Shown: positions 44,809 through 57,853 of the stretch, piece by piece | Layout of the letters: every line of letters starts with the position of its first letter | How positions within the stretch are numbered: the first letter of the stretch is position 1 | Source of the DNA: Sistotremastrum niveocremeum HHB9708 | Taxonomy: Eukaryota > Basidiomycota > Agaricomycetes > Sistotremastrales > Sistotremastraceae | Direction: 5' to 3' | Assembly: GCA_001630475.1 (NCBI GenBank) | Contig: KV419408.1 | Span: forward strand, 496,001 to 560,000 | Length of the DNA: 64,000 nt | Position numbers and translations under genes: made by a program | The notes under the pieces: model-generated | Told to the model about the DNA's origin: nothing | Databases searched by the model: none | The model's input: the letters and a program-made list of their open reading frames with translations, nothing else

Positions 44809-45403
44809 TTATGCCGTGTTCCGTAAAACTGGCATCCAGTCAGGACATGGCACTCGGATCAACAAAATTACGCACTTAGAATTACAGAGTCTCCCCTGAA
44901 AAATACAACAAAAGATCAGCAAACACCCACGAGCAGCGCACGCGACACCGACCTCAGGAACATTTTGCTGATGAAACGGTCCTTGTTCACGGGTTTTTTG
45001 TTCTTGCCTTTTGGAATCTCTGTCCACATCTGAGACGCGTATCAGTCAGCCACGACAAGAGCGGTCAAACGGCCCCTGACCTCTTTCACGTTTTCCAACA
45101 CCTAAAACAGGAGTCAAAACCAGCTTTGGGGCCACACAATACAGCCACGCACCATATTTGAATGTCTGTCAAACGCCTTCACTCGTGCCAGCAGTTTCTT
45201 GTTGTTTCGTAGTGAAATGAGAATCTGAGTGTTGTTGCGGACCGACTGTTGGAGGACAGACAGAGGTCCCTGGCTTATTTCGTGCTCCTCCAATTTTCGA
45301 AGCTCAGCCTCGTCAAGTTCTGACTTGGGCACATGTACATATTGACTGTTTGAAAACACGATTCAGTGTCATGATTCGAGCACAGTGAAGTCAAATACCT
45401 CAT
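44809..45403 (-). CDS. SMD2: Spliceosomal core protein Sm D2
   Basis: Six exons (45399-45403, 45153-45345, 45081-45101, 44953-45029, 44876-44895, 44809-44828) give 111 residues. The Sm fold is complete: [59 protein letters not shown], the D2-specific loop [20 protein letters not shown], and GDSVILILRNTA. SmD2 is part of the heptameric ring on U1, U2, U4 and U5 snRNAs. The first coding exon is only ATGAG, the third is 21 nt, and the last two are 20 nt each. An ATG at 45359 gives a false start inside the first intron. Confidence 0.96.
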
Positions 45404-45469
45404 CGTATCGAAACGCAAGTCTCGCCGGAAAGTGTAGTCGGAGTTTCGCAACTTCTTGTCCTTCTTCCG

Positions 45470-47508
45470 ATGGCCAAAATAAAACGCAGAGGCGAGTCTG
45501 GTGCAGCCAAGGCCTATGTCACCCGTTCAGCTGCAATAAAAAAACTACAATGCTCTCTTGCCGACTTCAGAAGACTTTGTATCCTGAAAGGTATATCCTC
45601 TACACAAAATTTTACACCAGTGCTTACTCTCCGCAGGAATTTTTCCCCGCGAACCTAGAAGTCGAAAGAAAGCCAACAAAGGCTCATCAGCCCCCACATC
45701 CTTCTACTATGCAAAGGACATTGCATATCTGGCCCATGAACCTGTCCTCAAGAAATTGAGAGAACACAAAGCTTTCGCCAAGAAGCTGGCAAGAGCTCTG
45801 GGTCGAGGAGAATGGAGTAGTGCAAAAAGCTTGGACGAGCAGAAGCCTGTGTACCGACTTGACCACATTATTAAAGAACGGTGCGTCTCTTATAATTCTG
45901 AAGCTTGGTGCTGTATTCATTGGTTTCCCAGGTATCCCACATTCACAGATGCCGTCCGGGACATTGACGACGCTTTATGCATGATCTTCCTTTTTGCCAC
46001 CCTCCCCTCTAACCCTCGCATCCCACCCACCCTGATCAGCAACTGTGCGCGTCTCGCGGCCGAATGGCAGCTCTATGTCATGCGTTCTCAATCTCTCCGA
46101 AAAGTCTTCCTTTCAATAAAAGGAGTGTATTACCAGGCTGAAGTCATGGATCAAACTGTTACATGGCTGGTGCCGTACATGTTCACTCAAACAGTGGGTT
46201 TGTCTTTCGCAGTCGACAACTTGTCTGAACTACGATCCTTAGATTCCTACCGACGTCGACGTTCGTGTAATGCTCACCTTCCTGGAGCTGTATCAGACAC
46301 TTCTGGGATTCGTGTTTTTCAAGCTATACACGGACATCGGGCTCGTTTATCCACCTCCTCTAGACATCAAGAAAGACGAAGAAGCCGCTGGCGTTGGAGC
46401 ATTCAACTTGAACGAAATTCCCCAGCCTGACGCGCTGCAATCTAATCCTGGGCCGAATGTCGACGCCAATGGCAAGAAGATATCCAGCAAGGATGTCCGA
46501 CAGACGATCAAAAGTATCAATGCAGATGCGTCTGCTCCCTCGGCAGGGACAAAATCAACAGCGTTGGAGGCAGAAGCTCCCAGCACTGAAGAGACGTTCG
46601 TGCCTCAGCCATCTAAAAATGCCACTGGCCTCGAAACGGTGGATCTGCCAACACTACAATCGATCGCATCACTACCCCAGACTACCAACACCTCACTCTT
46701 CTCACCCTTCGTTTTCTTCCTCTCCCGTGAAACACCACGTCCTCTATTCGAATTCATTGTCCGAAGTTTTGGTGGCCGAATTGGATGGCCAGCATCATCT
46801 GGAGCTGGCTCCCCCATTTCTGAGGACGACGAGAGTATCACTCACGTTATCATCGATCGACCGGTGGTACCAAAAGCAGGCGAGACAGAGACACAGGCTT
46901 TACTCCGCCTTAAACGCAAATATGTGCAACCACAATGGGTGGTTGATTGCATCAACGCACAGAAAATCTTGCCCGAGGAGTTGTACGGACAAGGGAAGAC
47001 GCTGCCGCCTCACTTGAGTCCCTTTGGCGAGCAACGCGGTGCTTATGAGCCTCTGCTCAATGGGGAAGGTGGTGATGGGAATGCTGCAGAGGCAGAGGGC
47101 AGCGAAGTTGATGAGGACGAAGAGATGGCGGAGGACGAGGAGACCGCGCCAATTCTTAAGGAAGCGACGGTGGCAGACCCAGCGTTGTTACGGGCCGCGG
47201 AGATTGCAGCTGAGGCCGCGGGGGTGGATGCAGAGACGTTCAGCAAGGAAACGAAGAAGGCGCAGAAGCGGTCGCGGACAAGCGAGAAGACTGTCGGCCT
47301 TGAAGGGGAGGAGAACATGAACAAGATGATGATGAGTAACAAGAAGCGGCAGCTTTACGAGCGAATGAAGCATGGCGAGCGCAAACGGGCAGCGGAGGTA
47401 AGTCTGAGTCACCAACGATGAGCGCAGTTGCTGATCCGACGTTTGCAGCGCGAGTCCATTGAGCAGAAGAAAAAGGCACTGGACAAGAAGCGACGAGCGC
47501 CGGCTTAG
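45470..47508 (+). CDS. NOP7: Pescadillo homologue, 60S ribosome biogenesis factor
   Basis: The start [19 protein letters not shown] is the family N-terminus. [57 protein letters not shown] and [13 protein letters not shown]-type sequence (here [18 protein letters not shown]) make up the pescadillo domain. A BRCT domain follows ([18 protein letters not shown] to [17 protein letters not shown]). An acidic stretch ([13 protein letters not shown]) and a basic C-terminal tail ([13 protein letters not shown], after an intron) complete it. NOP7 forms the PeBoW complex with Erb1 and Ytm1 for 27S pre-rRNA processing in the nucleolus. Its start is 66 bp from that of SmD2 on the opposite strand. Confidence 0.95.
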
Positions 47509-47670
47509 AGAGCGTGGCTCGGCGACACGTCGGCGATCGAGTGTTCCTGAGTCTTGACGACTAGCACCTTTTACTTTCCGCTTTCATTAGCTTTACCTCG
47601 CATGTTACAAACATCATATCTTAGACTTGCTCTCTAATCTTCTTGGTTCATCCCGTCGCCTACATCTACA

Positions 47671-50600
47671 ATGTCAGACGATCCAGGCCATCCTTTTCCG
47701 ACCTCGCATACAGACCAGCCCCCTCCCTATGGCCAAGCCGTTCCTGGCAACTCTGTAGAATTTCTGCCAGCAATGGCCACCCAGACAGAGACAGTCGTGA
47801 CCACCAGGACAGTCACCATCACCACCTTTCTCCCCATCTTCAAGAAAAAGCGGCCCAGCGGTGGGAAAGACAACGCAGGCGATGTCAAGCGGACGACTCC
47901 CAAGCAACGACCAGATACCAACGACCCAGCCGCTTTTTCGGTCTCGAACTCTGGCAATGCTCTTAGACTCAACAAGGCCCTCCCAGCGACCCCGCCCGTG
48001 GACGAACCTTCATCCTCGAAATCAGGCCATGACCTATTTCCTCCCAGAGTTCCCCGTCGTTCCACTTCTCACACAGCGCTGGCGCTGGCTCACGCGTCAT
48101 TGAACCTGGGTCTGACTCCTGTTATGCCTAAATCACCTCCCTCCACGAGTTCTACACGTCCTGCAAACGAGACCATCGATACCGAGGGTCCAAACCGCCC
48201 GTCCTCACCGACCGGTCTTGGCCGGAATTTGAAGTTCGCGCCTGACGTACGACAGACCCGAGAACCCTCACCGCAGTCTAGAGGATTGGATAATGAAGCG
48301 AGAGACAGGCGAAGAAAGCGCGGGCTGTCATTGGGACCGTTGGATATTCGCTTGCCGTCCAACGACAATTCCACAAAAAGTTCGCCGACGAGCAAAGGAA
48401 AGCAGAAGCAACCTTTGGTCGTGGAACCGAATGACGATACTTCACGCGTTTCTTCAGACAAGTCAATGCCTCGACGAATGTCATTCTGGCGTCGTCGAAC
48501 AACGTCCGAAATATCGAGGACTCCTTCACAGGAAGCAGCTCCCATCCCTCCAACGCCACAATTACCATCCAATCTACCTACTCTTCGCCCCCTCTCTCCC
48601 CTCTTCGCAGACTCGTCAATCGCCTCTTCCCCCTCTCCTGACCTAACGTCATTCTCTTCCAGTGGCGACTATATTTCGTCTCCACGGGACCTGTTTTCGA
48701 GTCAGCGAAGGAGATCGACACGCTCCCCACCGATGGAAACAATGTTTGAATCATTCCCAGCTCCTGTCACCACCACATCTCCTGTCACGCAATACGATCA
48801 ATGGGGTGCACCTGCCATTAATGGAGAACCGTCTGATGCAGCTCGGACCAGGACTCCTTCACTACATCATTCTCAATCATCCGAATTCCAACGAATGTCA
48901 ACAGAGCCGACGCGACCTGTTTCGAGTTTGCGTCGTCACGCATCGACCAGTAGCTCAACGCTTAGTTCACGTTCATGGCGACTTAGACCACGGTCCATGT
49001 CGATCATGAACCCGAAGGAAGCGCAACATCACGCCTCCGAGCCCGTTCAACCCACTTTCCCATCCCGACGCGCTTCAGTGCACCTCGGAGCCTCATTCAA
49101 TACCTCTTCTGCTTCATCATTACGACCGTCTTCTTATCTATCAACCTCGAACTCTCTTCCTTTCACTTCCGATTCTCATACACATAATTTCGGTACCCAT
49201 TCATCCCGAAACTCTACCCCCCTTTCGGTTGCCCCCTCCCTCCCGACACCTGATACAGACCATGAATCTCCGGAAATATATGTCGAGCGACTGATGCAGG
49301 CTGTGTCCAAGTCTGAAATAGCCGGCGTGCTGGCTCGATCAGGCGGAGCTTTCCACGCTAGTGCTCTTCAGTGCTACATCGATCGATTCGAGTTCAACGG
49401 CGACCCTTTGGACGTTGCTCTGCGAAAGTTGCTTATGGACGTGGGCTTGCCCAAAGAGACACAACAGATTGATCGCGTGATGGAGGCTTTTGCCAAACGA
49501 TATACCAACTGCAACCCCGGATTATTCATCTCAGAGGGTTCGTTCATCTCTATTTTGGAAATCACATCGTGATGATCTTTTCGTCAGATCAACCCTATGT
49601 TTTGGCTTTCAGTCTTATGATGTTGCACACGGACGCATTCAATAAGTCCAACAAGCGCAAGATGACTAAGGCTGATTATATCAAGAACACTCGCTTGCCA
49701 GGTCTTGCTCCGGAAATATTAGATGTTAGTACAGTCTTCTTTTTATAGTCGTACGTCCTGACCATTTCCCAGTGTTTCTTCGACAACATCGTGTTTGCAC
49801 CCTTTATCTTTATTGAGGATCCTACAGATGTCAACGGACAGCGTGGCATCGTCCCGGAAGGCGGCTCCTCATCTCGAATTATACCCTCAATTAGTGGCCT
49901 TTCGGCCAGTGGGAACAACAGCAGTACTAGTATTATTGGTAAAGCGAACAAAATAGATCCTTATTATCTTATCACTCGAGTGCGTTGTTTTCATTCATCA
50001 GACTACCCCCGAGCTGACGATACTGTTAGAACCTTCTTGGATCATTGCGTGTTGACGTCGATGCGCATATTTCTCCGTTCGATCCGTACTTGCCAGACGG
50101 AACCCTTGGACCTCGCAATGAAGTGGAATTGAGAAAGGCGTTTGCTCGAGCAGATGTTATCGAAGTCAGCGAGCCTCGGCGAAGTTCAGTGCCATTCTTA
50201 GGGAATGGTTCTACAGGATCTTCAGTGGCTGTAAACACCTCAGCGACCAGCCTTCATTCTCCGGTGGAAAACACTTCGCAATCCAATGAGGAAACCTGGA
50301 CTTTGAAAGTCACCAAGTGCGGCCTGCTGAATCGGAAGGGTGCGTCCTTCACTGTTGAGTAAATGTCACGTCAGATTGATTGGGTCTCCAGAGGACGTTT
50401 CGGAAGGCGGAAAGCGAGCCACTGCACGCAAGTGGCGAGAATGGAGTGTGATCTTAACCGGCTCTCAGCTGCTTTTCTTCCGCGACCCAAATTGGGCAAC
50501 CACTCTTCTAGCTCAAGCTGGTTCTCCCAATGGCCAAGTTTTGTTTCCTCATACAACCCTTCTGAAACCGGATGAACTGCTTTCAGTCAACGATTCGATA

Positions 50601-52072
50601 GCGTTGTATGATGTTTCGTACACCAAGGTATGTCAATCTATTCCCGCATTCCACCCTTGTTAATCGATCTCTTCTAGTACTCTAACACACTTCGATTCGT
50701 CATGGCCAATGGGCGACAGTTTCTCTTGCAAGCAGGCAGCGAAGTGGAAATGAACGATTGGATACATAAAATCAACTACGCTAGCACCTTCAGGACCGTC
50801 GGCGTCCGCATACGATCCCTCGCGCTCTCATCCGAGGACGTCAAGATGACTGGGGTCGCGGCTGCCGCTTCTCACATGCAAGACCGTTCTATGCCAAGGC
50901 CACCTGCACAGACTCTGCGTAGTTGGACCAGTCAAGACCATATTGGCCAGGACAGTTCTCCCAAACAACGTCGTCCTCGTACTGCGGACGATGTTGAACG
51001 GCCCCCTACGTTGACTCGTAAATTGAGCATGATCAGGACCAAAGTCCCGTTGGAAAAATCCGATCCGGTGGATTCGCAGGACTCAGAGCAATTGAAAGCC
51101 ACCTTTGATCAAGTAAAGGCGACTCTCGCTGAGAATGCTTCGAAACTTTCAGAGCCACGATATCGTGCTATGTCTTTCGCCGACTCTCTGAGCTCAGCAG
51201 GGCTCTCTGACAGCGTCCAAAGCCAATCGCATTGGTCCGATGACGCCACCGTTGGGCAGCATAGCTCACGATCAAGCGTTATTCGGACTAAGATTTTGGA
51301 ACTGGAGTCTAAAATCACCACTCTCCGCTCTCAATTGGAATCCGATGTTCGACTTAGCCTCAATTTGGCTTTACTCACTCCTTTCCAGAAAAGCACTCGG
51401 GATCGGATCGAAGCCACTGCTATTGCGCTTGGGAAGAAGATCCAGCTTCACCGCTTGGAACTTGCAAAGCTGGGATGCCATCACAGCATTTTATTGGAGG
51501 ACCTGCAATCTGCGAACTCTGAGTGGCAATGCGTCAAAAAAGGCGCACTGCGAGCTGCGAACAACGCCCTGGAGAATAACCTGAATTCGCCTATTCCTCG
51601 GATGAAAATCTCTGTAGCTGCCACAGAGTCACCGGGCCTGGGTTTGTCTCCCCTGAGCGTAGACACGGCAGATCGTGCAGATTCGTCCGTTTGCGATTCC
51701 TTTTACAGCGCGGTCGAGACTTTAGACGCCGAATCGAACCTTGGCGGGTCGCCCCTGGCAGCAGAGGAACCAGGCACACCGGGAAGTTCTAGTTTCCGGA
51801 GTGTCCTGCCACATGGTTCCTCTGATGCCCCTTCCGACCACGGGACCTCTCCAAATTTGGCTGTTCCCTCTTCGAACTTGGGACGGTCTGGATCACTGCA
51901 CATTCCTTCTCCCTCTCCCTCCACAACTCCAACTTCCCTCCCTAGGACTTCCGAAGAAAAAGCGGAGGAGTGGAACGAAACGCGCGCAGCCAAACGAGTA
52001 TCTCTTGTTAGACTTCCTTCGCAACTCAAACTTTCTACAGCACTTGGAAAATCCTCACGAACACAAGCATAA
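47671..52072 (+). CDS. SYT1: ARF guanine-nucleotide exchange factor, Sec7-PH (Syt1-like)
   Basis: Exons 47671-49537, 49588-49724, 49773-49979, 50030-50339, 50392-50627 and 50678-52072 give 1383 residues. The first ~530 residues are disordered and Ser/Pro/Arg-rich. The Sec7 domain (~535-730) contains FEFNGDPLDVALRKLL, the loop with the glutamate finger GLPKETQQIDRVMEAFAKRY, and LAFSLMMLHTDAFNKSNK. A PH domain follows (TLKVTKCGLLNRKED, ARKWREWSVILTGSQLLFF, FVMANGRQFLLQAGSEVEMN, then WIHKINYAS). A coiled-coil helix (ELESKITTLRSQLE) and a low-complexity tail finish the protein. This is the layout of yeast Syt1 and related ARF/ARL GEFs at Golgi or endosomes. The exact ARF partner is not visible. 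Confidence 0.92.
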
Positions 52073-52242
52073 TTTCTACACTCTTTTTTTTGGCATTTTG
52101 GTTGACGTTTGCATCACATACATATTTCACGACATTAGCATTAGCACTGACACCCTAGCAATGTAATCCAAGTTAAAAACGGAGATATCTACGACCTGTA
52201 CCTCGCATACTACAGTATAGTACAATCCGGTGATAATTCTAA

Positions 52243-54180
52243 TCAAGCAGAAACACTATGGACGGAGTGAACGCTCGTCATTCCCATCCCGAGATGACTC
52301 TTCTCTTTTTCCATATCGCCATTAGAGTCTGTTTGCCAATCGCGTTCTGGATGCAGGTAAACATCATCAGGGAGGACAGCTTTATCCAAGATGGTTTCGG
52401 TGGCGGGCCAGATAAGGTTGATGACCCAGTAGGTCACGAAGGTGAGGACGAATCCCAGGAGCCAAGCAATGTCAAAGAGGAATGTTCCGCCATGTGCATT
52501 AATTTTGGGATTGACTGCTTGGATGAAACCTGGAAGATTGGGTGCGACACTAGAAACCGAGATTAGACTGACAAAGATGCTTGTCGACTTGGAAATACCA
52601 ACCCAATTATGAAGGCAACGACAGCACGCATGTTGACTCCGTGGCTGTACACGTAAATGGATTGAGGGTGATACATGGCAACAATGTCGAGCTTGGTCTT
52701 GTGAATGATCCTGTTTCGTGACTTAATAAGGTTCAATGCATTAAAGGGAACGATAACTACCAGAAGTCCACAATCATGATAGCAGCGATGGGTCCAAGGA
52801 AGACGGCGTACGCGGCCATGAAATTGAGGAAGCTAATAGCAGACTCGAGGATCTTCCAGGGGACGAGGGCCCAAGCTCCCAAAACCGCACAGAGGATTTG
52901 GCCTCGTCGAATATTGACGAAACGAGGGAACAACGCGGTGAGATCATTGGCGGCGGAGACGCTGTTGGCAGAGATGTTGACACCGAGACTTGCAAGGCCC
53001 CATGCAAAGGCAGCGAAGAATTTGGCAGCTCTGTTATCCCACTTTGAGATAATGATGGCTGGATCCCAGATAGCTGGTCCTCCATATAGGGTTTGGGTCG
53101 CAGATGCGACTGCGATGCCGATAAACGCCAGGAACGTGAATATGATCGGTAACGCTAGCTGGACGAGTTGTCGATTGTGAGGTACCCTGGAGTAACGTGA
53201 GAAGTCGGCTAAGAAATCAAGTTAGGCTCGGTGGAGTTGATAAGAGATAGAGATAGAGCTGACCAATGTTGACGGAGAGCGTCGCGTAGTTGCCGATAGT
53301 CGAGGTCATGGAAGCCAGGAACGCCCAGGCACGGGCTGAACCATGAAGGGTAGCTTTCTGACTGAAGATAGGGCCGCCTCCGGTCTCCTTGAAAGCCCAG
53401 ATAAGCATGCCGATAGCGCATATTGGGACGATGATGGACTTGGCAAGGAACAGCCACCGAAGAGTGTTGGGGTGCATCAGCAGGAAGGGGAATTGGATTA
53501 CCCAGACTATCAGAATTGTGAGTAAGTTGTCGTATCAGGGTATCGAAAACCACTGACAGATGAAAAAGCTGAGGAGCGCAGCGCTTGTGATTCCTTCAGA
53601 TGCAGGAATGTGATTGGGGAAGCGTTCGAAGCTAGGCCAGATAGCGGTAATCATTTGCTGAACACATTCGGCACCATTGTAGGTCTGGATACCGAACCAG
53701 AACATGGCGAGAATGACACGGCTGAGGATTGGGATGTAGCTTCCCCAGAAACCCCAGCTGGACCTGCTGAGGACTGGGAAAGGAACGTGGTACATGCTGC
53801 CAGCGATACCATTGAGAACAATCGGTATAGAGATAATGACGAAGGAGAGAGCGACGCAGGGAATTGCTTCACGCCACGAAAGACCAATAGAGATCATGGA
53901 CGCCGCGAACTCGAAGGTGGCAGCATTCCAAGCGTCGGAAATCCAGTACGTCTAGAACAGATAAGACGAGGTAAGAAACGCGTCTGAGAATGACTTACGA
54001 TGTAGTTGAACGTGTTCCACTTTCTGTCTTCTGGACGTACGGGATCAAGATCTAGGTCGTGTGAGCACAAGCAAGGGAGAGTAAGGCGACGAAAATACCC
54101 TTGTTCGTCCATCGCGAGTTCCCCTCTGAACCCGCAAAGACAGAGATGGGCTGCTCGACGCGGAGAGACGGAAGACGCAT
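52243..54180 (-). CDS. NCS1-family nucleobase/allantoin-type permease
   Basis: The start at 54180 (MRLPSLRVEQPISVFAG) was chosen because it reads in frame into WTNK-DLDPVRPEDRKW, the conserved entry to helix 1. Diagnostic segments are YWISDAWNAATFEFAASMIS, GLSWREAIPCVALSF, VPFPVLSRSSWGFWGSYIP, FWFGIQTYNGAECVQQMI and CAIGMLIWAFKETGG. They place it in the Fur-like branch of NCS1 transporters (uracil, allantoin, uridine, thiamine and similar), with 12 helices in the plasma membrane. The substrate is undetermined. The cytosolic tail ends with SVHSVHSVSA. It lies convergent with the ARF-GEF gene. Confidence 0.9.
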
Positions 54181-54411
54181 CGTTGGGCCATGTCTTGGGA
54201 AGAGCCAGCTTTATAAAGGCGACCTTATCTTCAGGTTTCAGAAGCAGAAGATAAGCCGTATCTCGTTCCGCTAGCCGAGCCGGAATCAAAAGCGGAAATG
54301 TCCGGAATCATCACGGAATCATCTGGAATCATGACCATGATCCACTCCATCGTGACGTCATCCAACGTTTCCTATAACTTGCTGTGAGTCGAGGATGGAG
54401 AGACACCCGCC

Positions 54412-56597
54412 ATGTTTTCAGAGTTTTCTCACCAACGACACTCGACCTCGTCGTTTGCTCTCCTCTCCGTCGCCGGCGCCTCTGCGCTTCGTCTGTCCTC
54501 GTTTCCCCAGGACGTCGTCGCCGCCGTTCGCGCCGCCATCATAAAGTCGCCTGGCATCCGTGCCTTCAAGCAGGACCTTCAGCAAAGTCTCTGTGAAATA
54601 ACAATAAACGAGAAGCTGTGGTCTCATCCGACCCAGCTTGCCACCCAGCGAGTCCTCGTCGCTGTTTTTGCCGTTCTGCTCTCGCACAAGTTCAAATTTA
54701 TATCTGCGATTGACTATGGTCGCGAGCCCGATGAGACGCTCTCTCTTGCTTTCTCTCGCCCGAACGATTTTGAGCTCGACCAAGAGCCTCCGCTGTTCCC
54801 TTTTGCGCTTTCGTTCAACTCGATCACCTCGCTGCGCGTCATCGGCGCCCCTCTACACTCCACTCCAGCCATCCTCAATTCGGTAAGAGGGGCTTGGCCG
54901 CGTGGTGTCGCCGCAGAGAATAAGCTAGCAGCCGAGGGTTGTTACGAATTCAAACTCGAGGGATATCATTGTAAGTATCACCAGTCTTAAACACCACTAA
55001 ACGACTCTGAGATCCTTTTTCCTTAGGGTTCAAACAGGATACTTTTCCTCAGGACTCTCTCGCACATATCTATGGTCTTCTCGGTGCCTTTGATGCCCAC
55101 GGCTTCTCACTTGCCGCATCTCTCTCAATTTCCGGCACCCATTCTCACATAAAAGATCTGTGGATATTCACAGGCATTGACCATACTTCTCCTCGATCAT
55201 CACCCGCGGCCTCTCAAAGGCAACCTCTCTCAGCCACTTCGAGCATCACCCGTTCACTTTCTCCTTCTAATCCTACTACTGCCATCCCACTTGGAGTACC
55301 CGAAGAGTACCATTCCACGAATGAATCTGAACATCCAAGCCGAAATGTATTGCATCGGAAGCATCACGACCCTGCGAACATGGTCCCTCAGCCCGCTCCA
55401 GACCCTCCAAAGGAAGCGGATGAGTATTATCAGGCTCAAATTCATGAGCCTGTGAGACGCCAGCAAGCTGCACTTCCACAAGACGAGGTAGACGAGTATT
55501 CTCGGATGCCAGTCCCAGCCCCAGCCCCAGCGCTGGAGCACCAACATGTCGATGGTTCAGAAACTCAGATGCCAGTGCCCGCGCAGCCCCTTGAGGAGCA
55601 GCCCCCTCAATCAGACTCATATCCTATTTTGCTCCCTACGCCTCGCGTTATATATGCCACGCCTGCCCGCACAGGAGTGCGTGCCGAGGTGATGCCCAAT
55701 CGAGATGCTGCTGTCGTCCCGGGTCCTGTGGCAACTGAACCAGGACTCGACCCGGAATACCGTGATTCTGTCGGGACGACGGCCACTAATGCGACCGAGG
55801 CCTCCACTGACGTTCCTATCGCGTGGACGGGAAACAACCATGAAACTTTCAGCAACGTCCGCGAGCCTGTTCCTACTGTGATCGAGGCTGATGAACCCTC
55901 CTTCGATGCTTCCCAAGCGTGGAGAGATCCAAACCAGGGGAGAAATAATGACATCTCTCCAGCTTCCAACAACGTTCCCCAGCCTACGGACGCCTACGCC
56001 ACTGCTCCTCCAGCTTGGTATGGTACCAGCCCCGAGAGTCAGATCGGCACCCATCCTACTCCCATGTCTCGTGATTCCACTCCATTCTTCCCTGGGGCTT
56101 GGGCAGGTACACCTACCCCACGAGAACGAGGACCGCCGCAATGGGACTCTCAACCATCTCCACCGGAAGACAGCCCAGCATGGGTTATGGTTAACGTGGC
56201 ACCGCCAGAAGAGACTGGGCCAGCTTTCCCTGAGCCTTCGATCCATCCTGGCCCCCCTCCGCAGCTCGCGACGAGCATCCCCGACGATTTGCAACCCGAC
56301 ATGTCAGAAAAAGTGCTTGAAAATTCACTACACGATCCTGAGCACACAGTAGATGCTCATCATGCGTCACCACTTTCAGAGGCAACTTCCATCCCTGGGC
56401 CTCTCACTCCACCTCCTGATTCTCCCCCAGCATCAGCGCCTCCCAGTGAGTCCCATGGCTCAGAGGAGAGTCGCGACAATTCAGGGAATGTGACGAACGG
56501 CGGTCAGGATCTTGCTCCACCGCCTGAGAGTGAGCACAAGCGGAAAAGAAGTTTATTCGGCCGGAAGAAGCTGCAGGTTGACTGGCATCGCAAGTAG
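54412..56597 (+). CDS. Uncharacterised two-domain protein with Pro-rich tail
   Basis: Two exons (54412-54970 and 55027-56597) join in frame to 709 residues. The first ~260 residues look folded, with helices at PQDVVAAVRAAIIKSPGIRA and TQRVLVAVFAVLLSHKFKFI. A conserved-looking core spans the intron: EFKLEGYHWFKQDTFPQDS, IYGLLGAFDAHGFSLAASLS and KDLWIFTGID. From residue ~280 onward the protein is disordered and rich in Pro, Glu and Ser, with short PAPAPAPA runs. It ends in a basic patch (HKRKRSLFGRKKLQ). No signal peptide or membrane span. I do not recognise the family. Confidence 0.75.
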
Positions 56598-56766
56598 ACA
56601 ATGGACCTTGATAAACATCCTTATGCAACTTTATGATGTAAATATATGGATAATTCTGTACAAGTCGTACTGTAGTAATCGATAATCATTAGTCTGTCAC
56701 GTTGAAAAGCAGGACTTGAAAGATCAAGAGTTGCGGTATTTGCCGAGAAAGCCTCTTGCACAAATC

Positions 56767-57684
56767 ATGCGTCAGAAACGAGCAAAACTGTACAAAAAAT
56801 GCATGGCCATGCATTGTCTATCATTTGGATTTAGACAGCCATATCAGGTTCTTGGTAAGCTTGTCTATGGAAGCTGTGTGTGTCTGACGAATAATAATTG
56901 CAGTCGATTCGGAAATATGTTTGACTGCGACCGCGCTGGGGATGGATTTCGTGAAACAGCTCGCAATCACGTTACAGGGAGAAGTGAAACCCAGTGTGTT
57001 CAGATCCATCTCCATATGATGAAAAAAGCTCACATATATGCAGTGATCACGCAGTGTTGCATCGTCGAGTTGTACAAGATGGGACCGTCAAAACAGCCTG
57101 CAGTGGATTTGGCAAAGTCGTTTGAGAGAAGAAAGTGTAATCATAAGGAGGCTATTGAGGGTGTGGACTGTGTAAAGAGCGTCGTTGGTATGTTGGTACG
57201 TCTATTGGCTGTCAAATGAATATTGATCATGTACTAGGGGAAACTAATAAACATCGATATGTAGTGGCCACGCAGGTCAAAGATCTGAGATATTGGCTAC
57301 GGAAGGTTCCTGGTGTCCCCATCCTGTTGCTCGACCGGTCTGTGATGGTGTTGGAGGCTGCGAGTGAGGCGACGCTGCGTGCTAAGAAATTGGTGAGTGG
57401 TCGCAGAAAAAAAAATCAGGATGGCGGGACTGAATGTGTGATAGGCCGAGGAGAAGAGCATGTCTGGACCTGGTGCGAGTGCAGAGAAAGAAGAGGTACC
57501 CAAGAAGAAAATTCGTGGACCGAAGCAGCCGAACCCGCTGAGCATGAAGAAGAAAAAGCCACGGCAGGAGCCACCGCCGCCAAAGAAAAAGGCAGATGCA
57601 GAAACAGGCCAGAAGCGAAAGCGCGAGGAGACGACGACGACGACCGAGGGTGTAGATAGAAAACGTAGAAAGGCGGGCGAATAA
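56767..57684 (+). CDS. UTP23: rRNA-processing protein Utp23
   Basis: Exons 56767-56854, 56904-56993, 57044-57187, 57238-57392 and 57445-57684 give 238 residues. The start MRQKRAKLYKKCMAMHCLSF, then FGFRQPYQVLVDSEICLTAT, is the PIN-like domain of the Fcf1/Utp23 family. The Utp23-type zinc-binding residues are visible (QCCIVELYKMG, RRKCNHKEAI, DCVKSVVG, and HRYVVATQ). The chain ends in GVPILLLDRSVMVLE and a very basic tail (KKKIRGPKQPNPLSMKKKKP). Utp23 acts in early 18S rRNA processing and snR30 release in the nucleolus. Confidence 0.93.
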
Positions 57685-57853
57685 AGTATTAGTCGCGGCT
57701 GTCTGAGTGTGAAAGTGATGCGCCTCCTCCCCTCGTATATGGAGATGACCGGCGCGCTGTATTGCCTCTCGGTTTTCCCTCTCTTCTCTCTTCGCTCCCC
57801 GCCGCACGCCCGTCGCCCTCGTTGCCCGACCCAGTCCCGCCCCTTGCATCCCG

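Noticed and set aside
45114-45359. ATG at 45359 as the start of Sm D2
   Set aside because: It lies in the intron; splicing from ATGAG at 45399 gives the family N-terminus MSQYVHVPK.
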